NCBI GenBank assembly: GCA_003166795.1
Contig: PMUS01000016.1
Location: 13,358-54,366 of the forward strand
Direction of reading: 5' to 3'
Source: Acidobacteriota bacterium
GTDB taxonomy: Bacteria; Acidobacteriota; Terriglobia; Acidiferrales; UBA7541
DNA: 41,009 nt
The notes below the pieces were generated by a model, which had not been told where the DNA came from, did not search any database, and saw nothing but the letters and a program-made list of their open reading frames with translations. Positions 32,049 through 39,990 of the stretch are shown in pieces (the first letter of the stretch is position 1; each line of letters opens with the position of its first letter). The position numbers and the translations under genes were made by a program.

Positions 32049-32077
32049 TGTCATTCCGAGCGAAGCGAAGAATCTCT
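32049..32077 (+). repeat. Dispersed REP-like repeat between nuoEF and nuoG
   Basis: The 87-base gap between nuoEF and nuoG contains the element starting TGTCATTCCGAGCGAAGCGA and ending AGAATCTCT. Elements of the form GTCATYCYGAGCGNAGCGA are, to my knowledge, abundant intergenic repeats in several acidobacterial and other genomes. Only this copy is in the window, so the repeat nature rests on recognition rather than on copies seen here. Confidence 0.55.
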
Positions 32078-32125
32078 CTTCGGCGTTGGCCGGTGGGCGG
32101 CGGTAGCGACAAATAGGAACGGTGA

Positions 32126-34405
32126 ATGACGGATCAAAAGAAAATCGCGTTCACGATTGACGGGCGAGCCGTAACGACGTCTGCGGGCACGCTGGTGATC
32201 GAAGCCGCCAAAACGCAGGGGATCGAAGTCCCGTCGTTCTGCTACTACCCCGGCCTTTCGCTTCAGGCCGCTTGCCGCATGTGCCTGGTCGAGGTCGAAA
32301 AGATGCCGAAGCTGCAGACCGCCTGCACGCTCGTGGCAACAGACGGCATGGTCGTGAAGACCTCGACCGAGCAAGTCCACAAAGCGCGCAAGGACATGAT
32401 CGAGTTCCTGCTTTCGAATCATCCTCTCGATTGCCCCGTGTGCGACAAGGGCGGCGAATGCGAACTGCAGGACATGACGTTCCGCTACGGCCTCGATAAG
32501 ACGCGCTTCGCCGAGGAAAAACTCCACACGCCCGAACAAAAGTGGTCGCCTCTGGTCTATTACGACGCGCCGCGCTGCATCCTCTGCTTCCGCTGCGTGC
32601 GCGTCTGCGACGAGGGCATGGACGTGAAGGCGCTGGGCGTCGGCTCGCGCGGCGTGCTCTCCGTGATCCTTCCCAACAAGCCGGACGAGCTGGCCTGCGA
32701 GGAATGCGGCATGTGCATTGATATCTGCCCCGTCGGCGCGCTGACCAGCGGGACGTATCGCTACCAGACGCGGCCGTGGGAAATGACCTACGTCGGAAAT
32801 CCCTGCGCGCACTGTTCCAACGGCTGCAAGACCACGCTAAGCGTGCGCAACAACGAAATTTTGCGCGCCAATAATCGCGATCACTCTGGCATCAACGGCG
32901 AGTTCCTCTGCGCCAAGGGCCGCTTCGGATACGACTTCACGTCGAATCCCGAGCGCATCCGCCAACCGCTGGTCCGCCGCAATGGAAAGCTCGAGCCCGC
33001 CAGCTGGGAAGACGCGCTTGAGGAAGTCGCGCGCAGGCTGAAACAGGCGCACGCCACGCACGGCCCCGCTGCCATCGGCGTGATTGGCTCGAACCACACC
33101 ACCAACGAAGAAAATTATCTGTTGAACCGCTTCGCGCGCGTCACGCTCGGCACGAACAATCTCGACCATCACCGCACTGCGGACTATGCCGGTCTTGCGG
33201 CCGCGCTCGGAGTGCGGGCAAGAGATTCTCTGGCCACGATGGCGGATGTCTACAACGCACCGGCAGTGCTGCTGATCGGCAACGACGTCACACAGCAGAA
33301 TCCTCTGGTCGCTTGGCAGATTCGCACCGGTGTCCGCCACCATGGCCTACAGCTCTATGCAATCAATAATCTGCCGAGCAAGATACATCGCCAGGCCAAG
33401 ATTGCAGTCGAGGTCGCCAAGGGCGGCGAGCACCAGGCCCTGCGCTGGCTCGCCACCGAAAAGGGACAATTCGACGCGAAGACCACGGAAGCGCTCGTCC
33501 AACTCAAAGCGGGTCTTGAAGCCGAGAAGGACGTCGTCGTGCTCTTTGGTGCGGATATTCAAGGCGCCGCGATCCGCGATCTCGTCTCGCTTACCGCCCG
33601 ATTCGGCGGCAAGACGAAATTCATGGTACTCGGTGACTACGCGAATTCCCGCGGAGCTGCCGACATGGGAATCCTGCCCGACCGGCTCCCCGGTTACGCC
33701 CACCTATCAGACTCAGCCGAGCGCGCCCGATTCGGCAAACTTTGGGGCGGCGAAATTTCCGCCGCGCCGGGCCTTGCGGCCCGCGCAATGCTGGAAGCGG
33801 CCGTCTCCGGTAAGTTGAAAGCTCTCTACGTGGTCGGCGCGAATCCCCTGAAGACATTCGGCGTCGCGCAGCCCGATCGGCTGGCCGGCCTCGAACTTTT
33901 GGTCGTGCACGACATGTTCCTGACGGAAACCGCGCAGCGCGCGGATGTCGTGCTGCCCGCTGCGTCCACATACGAGAAAGACGGCTCACTCACGAACACG
34001 GCGGGTGAAGTGCAGTTGACGCATCGCTCGATTGATCCGCAGGGGCCGCGCAGCGACTTCGATCTGCTTCGCATTCTCTCGCACCAGCTCAGCATGCTCG
34101 GAATCGGCACTCCCATCCGCCTGCGCACGCCCGAAGCGGCTTTCGATGAGATTCGGCAGAACGTGGCGGGCTACGATCTTTCGCCGGCGACGCTGCTTGC
34201 GGGCGGCTCGGAGCTTGCGACCGCAACCAGCAAGGCGCCCGAGGCGGCCTACGACGTGCCCGTCGGCGCGATTTTCTCTTCACAGGATTATCTGTTTACG
34301 AGCGGCACCCTGGGCCGTTACTGTTCCAGGCTCACTTCGACGAACGAGGCAAAACAGACGCCGTGGGTTTCATCTCCCAACACCCAGTCCTGGTGGCAGC
34401 GGTAG
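32126..34405 (+). CDS. nuoG: NADH-quinone oxidoreductase subunit G
   Basis: The large Fe-S subunit of the NADH module (759 residues). N-terminal ferredoxin-like domain with N1b ligands Cys39, Cys50, Cys53, Cys67; His99-Cys103-Cys106-Cys112 for N5; two complete CX2CX2CX3C motifs (151-161 and 191-201), where most NuoG have only the N4 set; then Cys227, Cys230, Cys234 and Cys262 for an N7-type cluster. A molybdopterin-oxidoreductase-like domain follows (about 275-700), probably without the cofactor. AGGAAC precedes the ATG. The last 43 bases overlap nuoH in another frame, and the C-terminal residues after SGTLGRYCSRL look poorly conserved. Confidence 0.95.
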   Translation: MTDQKKIAFTIDGRAVTTSAGTLVIEAAKTQGIEVPSFCYYPGLSLQAACRMCLVEVEKMPKLQTACTLVATDGMVVKTSTEQVHKARKDMIEFLLSNHPLDCPVCDKGGECELQDMTFRYGLDKTRFAEEKLHTPEQKWSPLVYYDAPRCILCFRCVRVCDEGMDVKALGVGSRGVLSVILPNKPDELACEECGMCIDICPVGALTSGTYRYQTRPWEMTYVGNPCAHCSNGCKTTLSVRNNEILRANNRDHSGINGEFLCAKGRFGYDFTSNPERIRQPLVRRNGKLEPASWEDALEEVARRLKQAHATHGPAAIGVIGSNHTTNEENYLLNRFARVTLGTNNLDHHRTADYAGLAAALGVRARDSLATMADVYNAPAVLLIGNDVTQQNPLVAWQIRTGVRHHGLQLYAINNLPSKIHRQAKIAVEVAKGGEHQALRWLATEKGQFDAKTTEALVQLKAGLEAEKDVVVLFGADIQGAAIRDLVSLTARFGGKTKFMVLGDYANSRGAADMGILPDRLPGYAHLSDSAERARFGKLWGGEISAAPGLAARAMLEAAVSGKLKALYVVGANPLKTFGVAQPDRLAGLELLVVHDMFLTETAQRADVVLPAASTYEKDGSLTNTAGEVQLTHRSIDPQGPRSDFDLLRILSHQLSMLGIGTPIRLRTPEAAFDEIRQNVAGYDLSPATLLAGGSELATATSKAPEAAYDVPVGAIFSSQDYLFTSGTLGRYCSRLTSTNEAKQTPWVSSPNTQSWWQR

Positions 34406-35598
34406 TCAAGATCGCCGTCCTGCTGTTTATTGTAATGACGGCCTTGGCGTACCTCACCTGGCTCGAGCGCAAGGTTATCGCGCATATTCAATCGCGTTGG
34501 GGCCCGTACAATGTTGGCGCCCACGGATTGCTGCAGCCTTTGGCTGACGGCTTGAAGTTTCTGTTCAAGGAAGACGTCACTCCGCCAACGGCGGATCGTT
34601 TCATCTACACGCTTGCGCCCTTCCTGGCGCTTTCGCTCGGCCTCACGACAATCGCCCTCATTCCGTTTGGCCCGCCGTCGGTTCTCTTCCCGAATGGTCA
34701 GCAGATTTTCTCGGTCGTTGACCTCAACATCGGATTGCTGTTCTTATTTGCGATCACGTCGATGGGCGTATACGGCGTCGCGCTCGCCGGATGGTCCTCC
34801 AACAGCAAGTACGCGCTCCTTGGGGGCCTGCGCAGCTCCGCGCAAATGATCAGCTACGAAGTCTCGCTCACGATATCCGTGGTTGGGGTGGTACTTCTCG
34901 CCGGAACTCTCAATTTCAACGAGCTCATCGGCGGAATTCCGCATGGCTCGACGGGGCAGACCGGTTACTGGCTGCACTTTATTCCCAAGTGGAACGTGAT
35001 TCCGCAATTCGTCGGGTTTCTGTGTTATCTCACTGCCGCAATCGCGGAAACCAACCGCGTGCCCTTCGACTTGCCCGAGGCTGAAACTGAGCTTGTCGCT
35101 GGATTCCACACCGAGTACTCCGCCTTCAAGTTCGCCATGTTCTTCATGGCTGAATACGCGAACATGATCACCGTATCGTGCCTCGCGACAATTCTCTTCC
35201 TGGGCGGCTGGCTTTCGCCCTTCCCCGCAAGCTGGACGTGGCAAAACTATTTGCCCGGCGCGGGTCTTTTGCTTCTCGCGGTTTATTGCGCGTGGAACAC
35301 GGTTTCCGAAATGCGCGGGATTGCGCGACTGCAGCTCGGCGTGGTTACTCTACTCGCCGGCGGCGGCGGTTTGATCTGCCTCTATCCTCCGATCGCCGCG
35401 GGCATACAGGGGCCGTTCTGGTTCACCGCGAAAATTCTGGCGATCCTATTTTTCTACATCTGGATGCGCGCCACGCTACCTCGCTTCCGGTACGACCAGT
35501 TGATGTCGTTCGGTTGGAAGCTGCTGCTGCCGGTTTCGCTCGCGAACTTGGTGATCACGGCCTTCGTGATCGTCTGGCCGCTGTTGAGGAAGGGTTGA
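34363..35598 (+). CDS. nuoH: NADH-quinone oxidoreductase subunit H
   Basis: A membrane subunit (411 residues, about eight to nine helices) that forms the quinone chamber with NuoB, NuoD and NuoA. Conserved blocks are LTWLERKVIAHIQSRWGPYN, GLLQPLADGLKFLFKEDVTP, SNSKYALLGGLRSSAQMISY, and ETNRVPFDLPEAETELVAGF with its cluster of acidic residues. It is longer than most NuoH because of an extended C-terminal portion. The GTG at 34363 overlaps nuoG by 43 bases; a GTG at 34393 is an alternative. The stop is seven bases before nuoJ: nuoI, which normally follows nuoH, is missing. Confidence 0.95.
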   Translation: MGFISQHPVLVAAVVKIAVLLFIVMTALAYLTWLERKVIAHIQSRWGPYNVGAHGLLQPLADGLKFLFKEDVTPPTADRFIYTLAPFLALSLGLTTIALIPFGPPSVLFPNGQQIFSVVDLNIGLLFLFAITSMGVYGVALAGWSSNSKYALLGGLRSSAQMISYEVSLTISVVGVVLLAGTLNFNELIGGIPHGSTGQTGYWLHFIPKWNVIPQFVGFLCYLTAAIAETNRVPFDLPEAETELVAGFHTEYSAFKFAMFFMAEYANMITVSCLATILFLGGWLSPFPASWTWQNYLPGAGLLLLAVYCAWNTVSEMRGIARLQLGVVTLLAGGGGLICLYPPIAAGIQGPFWFTAKILAILFFYIWMRATLPRFRYDQLMSFGWKLLLPVSLANLVITAFVIVWPLLRKG

Positions 35599-35605
35599 GG
35601 CACGG

Positions 35606-36115
35606 ATGAACGTAGCCATCATCATGTTTTTCGCGTGCGCTCTGCTCGCCGTAGCCGGCGCGGTGCTGCTGATTCTGGCGCGTGAGCCGATTCACAGCGC
35701 GCTCGCGCTGGTCCTGGTGATGATGGCTCTAGCGGTCCTTTACCTTCTGTTGGGCGCGCCCTTCATCGCCGCCGTGCAGATCATCGTGTACGCCGGCGCC
35801 ATCATGGTCCTGTTCGTTTTCGTCATCATGCTTCTCAATGCAGGCGTGGAAGAGCGCACCGACTTCAGCAAGATCGCCAAATTCGGGGGTGTTCCGCTGG
35901 GATTCCTCCTGCTCCTGGAGATTGCCCACTGGCTCTATCATTCTCCTGTTGGCACGGCGATCGCTAACGGTGCAGGCTCCTCAAATGAAGCCGCCGACAC
36001 GGCCCAGCTTTCCGAGATGCTTTTCCGGCAGTATCTGTTCCCGTTTGAGGCGACCTCGATCCTGATTCTGATCGCGATCCTGGGCGCCCTGGTGCTGGCG
36101 AGGAAAGAGCAATGA
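35606..36115 (+). CDS. nuoJ: NADH-quinone oxidoreductase subunit J
   Basis: A 169-residue membrane subunit with five hydrophobic helices, including the flexible TM3 region ([20 protein letters not shown]) whose pi-bulge helps couple quinone reduction to pumping. [20 protein letters not shown] at the N-terminus is also characteristic. A GAGG element precedes the ATG. The stop overlaps the nuoK start (ATGA), so NuoJ and NuoK are made together. Confidence 0.95.
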   Translation: MNVAIIMFFACALLAVAGAVLLILAREPIHSALALVLVMMALAVLYLLLGAPFIAAVQIIVYAGAIMVLFVFVIMLLNAGVEERTDFSKIAKFGGVPLGFLLLLEIAHWLYHSPVGTAIANGAGSSNEAADTAQLSEMLFRQYLFPFEATSILILIAILGALVLARKEQ

Positions 36116-36423
36116 TGAGCGCCGTTCCCATTTCCTATTATCTGGTGCTCAGCGCGATTCTGTTCGGGCTGGGAGTGGTCGCGTTTGTGTTCAAGCGCAA
36201 TATCATCACGATTTTCATGTCGATCGAGCTGATGCTCAACGCGGTGAATCTTGCGTTTGTGGCCTTCGCGCGCGCGCATGGCCAGCTCGACGGTCTGGTA
36301 TTCGTTTTCTTCGTGATTGTGGTCGCGGCGGCCGAGGCGGCGGTGGGTCTGGCGATTGTCATCATGCTCGCGCAGAACCGTCAATCGCTCAACGTCGAAC
36401 GCATAAATCTGCTCAAGCTCTAA
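36112..36423 (+). CDS. nuoK: NADH-quinone oxidoreductase subunit K
   Basis: A 103-residue, three-helix membrane subunit homologous to MrpC. Both membrane glutamates of the family are visible, one in [19 protein letters not shown] and one in [20 protein letters not shown]. The first ATG (36112) overlaps the nuoJ stop; the following ATG is an equal alternative start. The stop shares one base with the nuoL ATG (TAATG). Confidence 0.96.
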   Translation: MMSAVPISYYLVLSAILFGLGVVAFVFKRNIITIFMSIELMLNAVNLAFVAFARAHGQLDGLVFVFFVIVVAAAEAAVGLAIVIMLAQNRQSLNVERINLLKL

Positions 36424-38399
36424 TGCTGCTACTCAACCATCTCTGGATCATTCTCGCGCTCCCCCTTGCGGGGGCCGCGATCAATGGCCTATTCGGCAAG
36501 CGCTGGCCGCAGTCCGCCGTGAATTCGGTGGCCATAGGTTCCGTGGTCCTCTCGTTTCTCGCTGCCGCGGAAACGGTCCGCGAATTCTGCCATCTCGCCG
36601 CTAGTCAAATCCCCTTCATCGGGAACTACTTCACTTGGATGGTCGGCGGCGAAGCCACACCCCACCCCTTCCATGTGGAGTTCGCACTCCAAGTTGACCA
36701 GCTCACCGTGGTCATGTTGCTGGTCGTCACCTTCGTTGGCATGCTCATCCACATTTATTCCACCGGGTACATGGCGCACGAAGGCGGCTACTACCGCTTC
36801 TTCTCCTATCTCAATCTATTCATGTTCTTCATGCTGACGCTGGTGATGGCCGCGAATCTCATCGTGATGTTCGTCGGATGGGAAGGCGTCGGCCTGTGCA
36901 GCTATTTGCTGATCGGGTTCTGGTTTCTGAAGAAGTCCGCCGCCGATGCCGGGAAAAAGGCTTTCATCGTCACGCGCATCGGCGATTTCGGCTTCACCGT
37001 CGGCATCCTGATTGTGTTCGCCACATTCGGCACGGTCGCGTTCGGTGAAATTTTCTCGCAGGCGTCGGACAAGCCCGTGGATGTTCTCACCGCGATCTGC
37101 CTGCTGCTCTTCGCCGGCGCAATCGGCAAGTCCGCGCAGTTGCCGCTCTACGTCTGGCTCCCCGACGCCATGGAAGGCCCCACGCCCGTCAGCGCGCTGA
37201 TCCACGCCGCGACAATGGTCACCGCCGGCGTGTACATGGTCGCGCGCATGAGCCCGCTATTTTCGCGCGCGCCGATCGCCATGCTGGTCGTGGCGATCGT
37301 CGGTGCGGTCACCGCGTTCTATTCCGCCACCATCGGCCTCGTCCAGACCGACATCAAGAAAGTTCTCGCCTACTCCACCGTTTCGCAGTTGGGCTATATG
37401 TTTCTCGCCTGCGGAGTGGGCGCATATTCCGCCGGCATCTTCCACTTGATGACCCACGCGTTTTTCAAGGGCCTGCTCTTTCTCGCCGCCGGCAGCGTGA
37501 TTCACGCCATGGGCGGCGAGCAGGACATGATGAAAATGGGCGGCCTGCGCAAGGAAATTCCGGTTACCTATTGGACGATGTTCATCGCAACTCTCGCGAT
37601 CGCCGGCATCCCGGGCTTCGCCGGATTCTTCAGCAAGGACGCGATCCTGGAAGCCGCCAGGTCCGGGCCTTATGCGAATCTTTGGCTGTGGCTGCTGGGT
37701 GTCGCAGCCGCGGGACTCACATCGTTCTACATGTTCCGCCTCGTGTTCCTCACTTTCTTTGGCGAGCCTCGTTACGACGAGCACAAGGTCCACGTCCACG
37801 AATCGCCAAAGAGCATGACCATCCCGCTGATGGTTCTCGCGTTTCTTTCGATCTTTGGCGGCTGGTTCGCCGCGCCCAAGCTCGTCGGTGGAGTTGACTA
37901 CTTCGAGAGATTCCTCGCGCCCGTTTTTGCGGCGTCCTCGCCCGCGTCCGATGCGATGTCCGCAGCCGCTGCCGACGCCGCTGCAAGCCCAGCGATGGAT
38001 TTGCTGCATGCCCTGACCGGCTGGCCAGTGATCGTAGGTGTCGTCGGCCTGCTTGTTGCCTGGTGGTTCTACATCAAGAATCCGGACGTTCCCAAGCGCA
38101 TGGCCCAAAGCGTCCGCGGTCTTTACACGCTTCTGCTCAATAAATACTACGTGGACGAAATCTACGCCGCGCTGATCGTCCGTCCGCTGCTCTGGATTTC
38201 AACGAACGTCCTTTGGCATGTCGTGGACGAGGGCTTGATTGACGGCACCGTGAACGGCACGGCGACCGTCGCGCGCGAATCGGGCCGCCAGGCCCGCAAG
38301 CTGCAGTCGGGCAACACGCGCAGTTACGCCGCGTGGGTAATTCTGGGAGCCGTGGGCTTCACCGCGCTCTTGTTCGGCCTTCTGGGGGTGGCGCACTAA
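36423..38399 (+). CDS. nuoL: NADH-quinone oxidoreductase subunit L
   Basis: The distal antiporter-like proton-pumping subunit (658 residues) with about 14 core helices and a long C-terminal lateral helix. Key blocks: FVGWEGVGLCSYLLIGFWF (TM5 Glu), AGAIGKSAQLPLYVWLPDAM (TM7 Lys), EGPTPVSALIHAATMVTAGV, YSTVSQLGYMFLACGVGAYS, and HAFFKGLLFLAAGSVIHAMG (Lys of TM12 region). An Ala-rich stretch (about 505-525) precedes the lateral helix. It overlaps nuoK by one base and is one base from nuoM. Confidence 0.96.
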   Translation: MLLLNHLWIILALPLAGAAINGLFGKRWPQSAVNSVAIGSVVLSFLAAAETVREFCHLAASQIPFIGNYFTWMVGGEATPHPFHVEFALQVDQLTVVMLLVVTFVGMLIHIYSTGYMAHEGGYYRFFSYLNLFMFFMLTLVMAANLIVMFVGWEGVGLCSYLLIGFWFLKKSAADAGKKAFIVTRIGDFGFTVGILIVFATFGTVAFGEIFSQASDKPVDVLTAICLLLFAGAIGKSAQLPLYVWLPDAMEGPTPVSALIHAATMVTAGVYMVARMSPLFSRAPIAMLVVAIVGAVTAFYSATIGLVQTDIKKVLAYSTVSQLGYMFLACGVGAYSAGIFHLMTHAFFKGLLFLAAGSVIHAMGGEQDMMKMGGLRKEIPVTYWTMFIATLAIAGIPGFAGFFSKDAILEAARSGPYANLWLWLLGVAAAGLTSFYMFRLVFLTFFGEPRYDEHKVHVHESPKSMTIPLMVLAFLSIFGGWFAAPKLVGGVDYFERFLAPVFAASSPASDAMSAAAADAAASPAMDLLHALTGWPVIVGVVGLLVAWWFYIKNPDVPKRMAQSVRGLYTLLLNKYYVDEIYAALIVRPLLWISTNVLWHVVDEGLIDGTVNGTATVARESGRQARKLQSGNTRSYAAWVILGAVGFTALLFGLLGVAH

Positions 38400-38400
38400 C

Positions 38401-39990
38401 GTGGGAACACAGGGCTACTTGCTCACGGTCATCACGTTCCTGCCGCTTCTCAGCGTGGCCGCGCTGCTCATGCTGCGCTCGGACGACCAGGTTTGGATCC
38501 GCCGGATCGCCCTTGCTGCTTCGCTCGCCGAGTTTGTCGTTTCGCTGCTCCTGCTGCGCGGCTTCGATTCCGCGAACCCGGATTATCAATTCGTCGAAAA
38601 GCACGCCTGGATCGGCGATTCGATTCAGTACCACCTCGGCGTGGACGGCATCAGTTTGTTTCTCATCCTGTTGACCACGTTTCTCACGCCCCTCGCGATT
38701 CTCTGCTCCTGGGAATCCATCCGCGACAACGTGAAGGGCTTTTTCGTTTCGTTGCTGGTCATCGAAACAGCCATGATCGGCGTTTTCGTTTCGCTCGATC
38801 TCTTCCTTTTCTTTGTCTTCTGGGAGCTCACGCTGATCCCGATGTACTTCATGATCGGGATGTGGGGCCACGAGCGCCGCATCTACGCGGCTGTGAAATT
38901 CATTCTGTACACGATGTTCGGCTCGATCCTGATGCTGGTCGCGATTCTGTGGCTCTATGGCAAGGCTGGTACGTTCGACCTGCCGGATATCCTAAGTCTG
39001 ATGCAGTCGGGACAACTTTCCTTCCCGCCACGAACGGAGCTGCTGCTCTTCGGCGCGTTCTTTATCGCGTTCGCTATCAAAGTACCGCTCTTCCCGCTGC
39101 ACACCTGGCTGCCTGACGCGCACACCGAGGCTCCGACGGCAGGCTCGGTGATTCTTGCCGGAGTCATGCTGAAGCTCGGCACCTACGGCATCCTGCGCTT
39201 CTGCCTGCCGCTCTTTCCCGAGGCCGCGCACCGCATGGCGCAGCCGATCGCCGTTCTCGCGATCATCGGCATCGTTTACGGCGCGCTCGTCGCCACGGTG
39301 CAAACCGATTTGAAGCGCCTGGTGGCCTATACGTCCGTCAGCCACCTCGGCTTTGTGGTTCTGGGCATTTTCGCCTTCAACACCGTCGCCATTCAGGGCG
39401 CCGTCTTCCAGATGCTCAGCCACGGCGTTTCCACCGGCGCGCTTTTCCTAGGCGTTGGCATGCTCTACGACCGCCGCCATACACACGAAATCAAGCAATT
39501 TGGCGGGCTCGCGACGCCTATGCCCGTGTTGATGTCGTTCTTTCTGTTCATCGCGCTGTCGTCGCTCGCCCTGCCTCCACTCAATGGCTTCATCGGCGAG
39601 TTCCTCATCCTCATTGGCACGTTTCAGAGCCATCACGCGTGGGCTTCCTGGGCCGCCAGCGGTGCGGTGCTTTCCGCGATTTATCTTTTGTGGGCCTATC
39701 AGCGCGTGGCGCTTGGGGAAGTCACCGTTGAAAAAAATAAGACCCTGCCGGACGCCTCCATGCGCGAGCGCATCATCCTCGTAACCATGGCTCTTGCGAT
39801 CCTGTTCATGGGCGTCGCTTCCCCGCTCTTCACGCGCCGCATGGAAGTTTCCGTGAACAACATCCTCGAGCAGACTTCGACTCCGCGCAATGCATCGCGC
39901 CCGGTGGGCCTGCCGCGCGCGCCTTACGTCGTGGCGCTGCCGGCGCATCCAGCTCTCGCTGTTCTCGCCGAAAGGCAGGTGCGGCCGTGA
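38401..39990 (+). CDS. nuoM: NADH-quinone oxidoreductase subunit M
   Basis: An antiporter-like proton-pumping subunit (529 residues, about 14 helices). Visible: FVFWELTLIPMYFMIGMWG (TM5 Glu), FAIKVPLFPLHTWLPDAHTE (TM7 Lys and the HTWLPDAH loop), APTAGSVILAGVMLKLGTYG, and VAYTSVSHLGFVVLGIFAFN. The C-terminal 40 residues (from about SVNNILEQTSTPRNASRPVG) are Pro/Ala-rich and poorly conserved. The start is GTG at 38401. The stop overlaps the nuoN GTG by three bases (GTGA arrangement). Confidence 0.96.
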   Translation: MGTQGYLLTVITFLPLLSVAALLMLRSDDQVWIRRIALAASLAEFVVSLLLLRGFDSANPDYQFVEKHAWIGDSIQYHLGVDGISLFLILLTTFLTPLAILCSWESIRDNVKGFFVSLLVIETAMIGVFVSLDLFLFFVFWELTLIPMYFMIGMWGHERRIYAAVKFILYTMFGSILMLVAILWLYGKAGTFDLPDILSLMQSGQLSFPPRTELLLFGAFFIAFAIKVPLFPLHTWLPDAHTEAPTAGSVILAGVMLKLGTYGILRFCLPLFPEAAHRMAQPIAVLAIIGIVYGALVATVQTDLKRLVAYTSVSHLGFVVLGIFAFNTVAIQGAVFQMLSHGVSTGALFLGVGMLYDRRHTHEIKQFGGLATPMPVLMSFFLFIALSSLALPPLNGFIGEFLILIGTFQSHHAWASWAASGAVLSAIYLLWAYQRVALGEVTVEKNKTLPDASMRERIILVTMALAILFMGVASPLFTRRMEVSVNNILEQTSTPRNASRPVGLPRAPYVVALPAHPALAVLAERQVRP

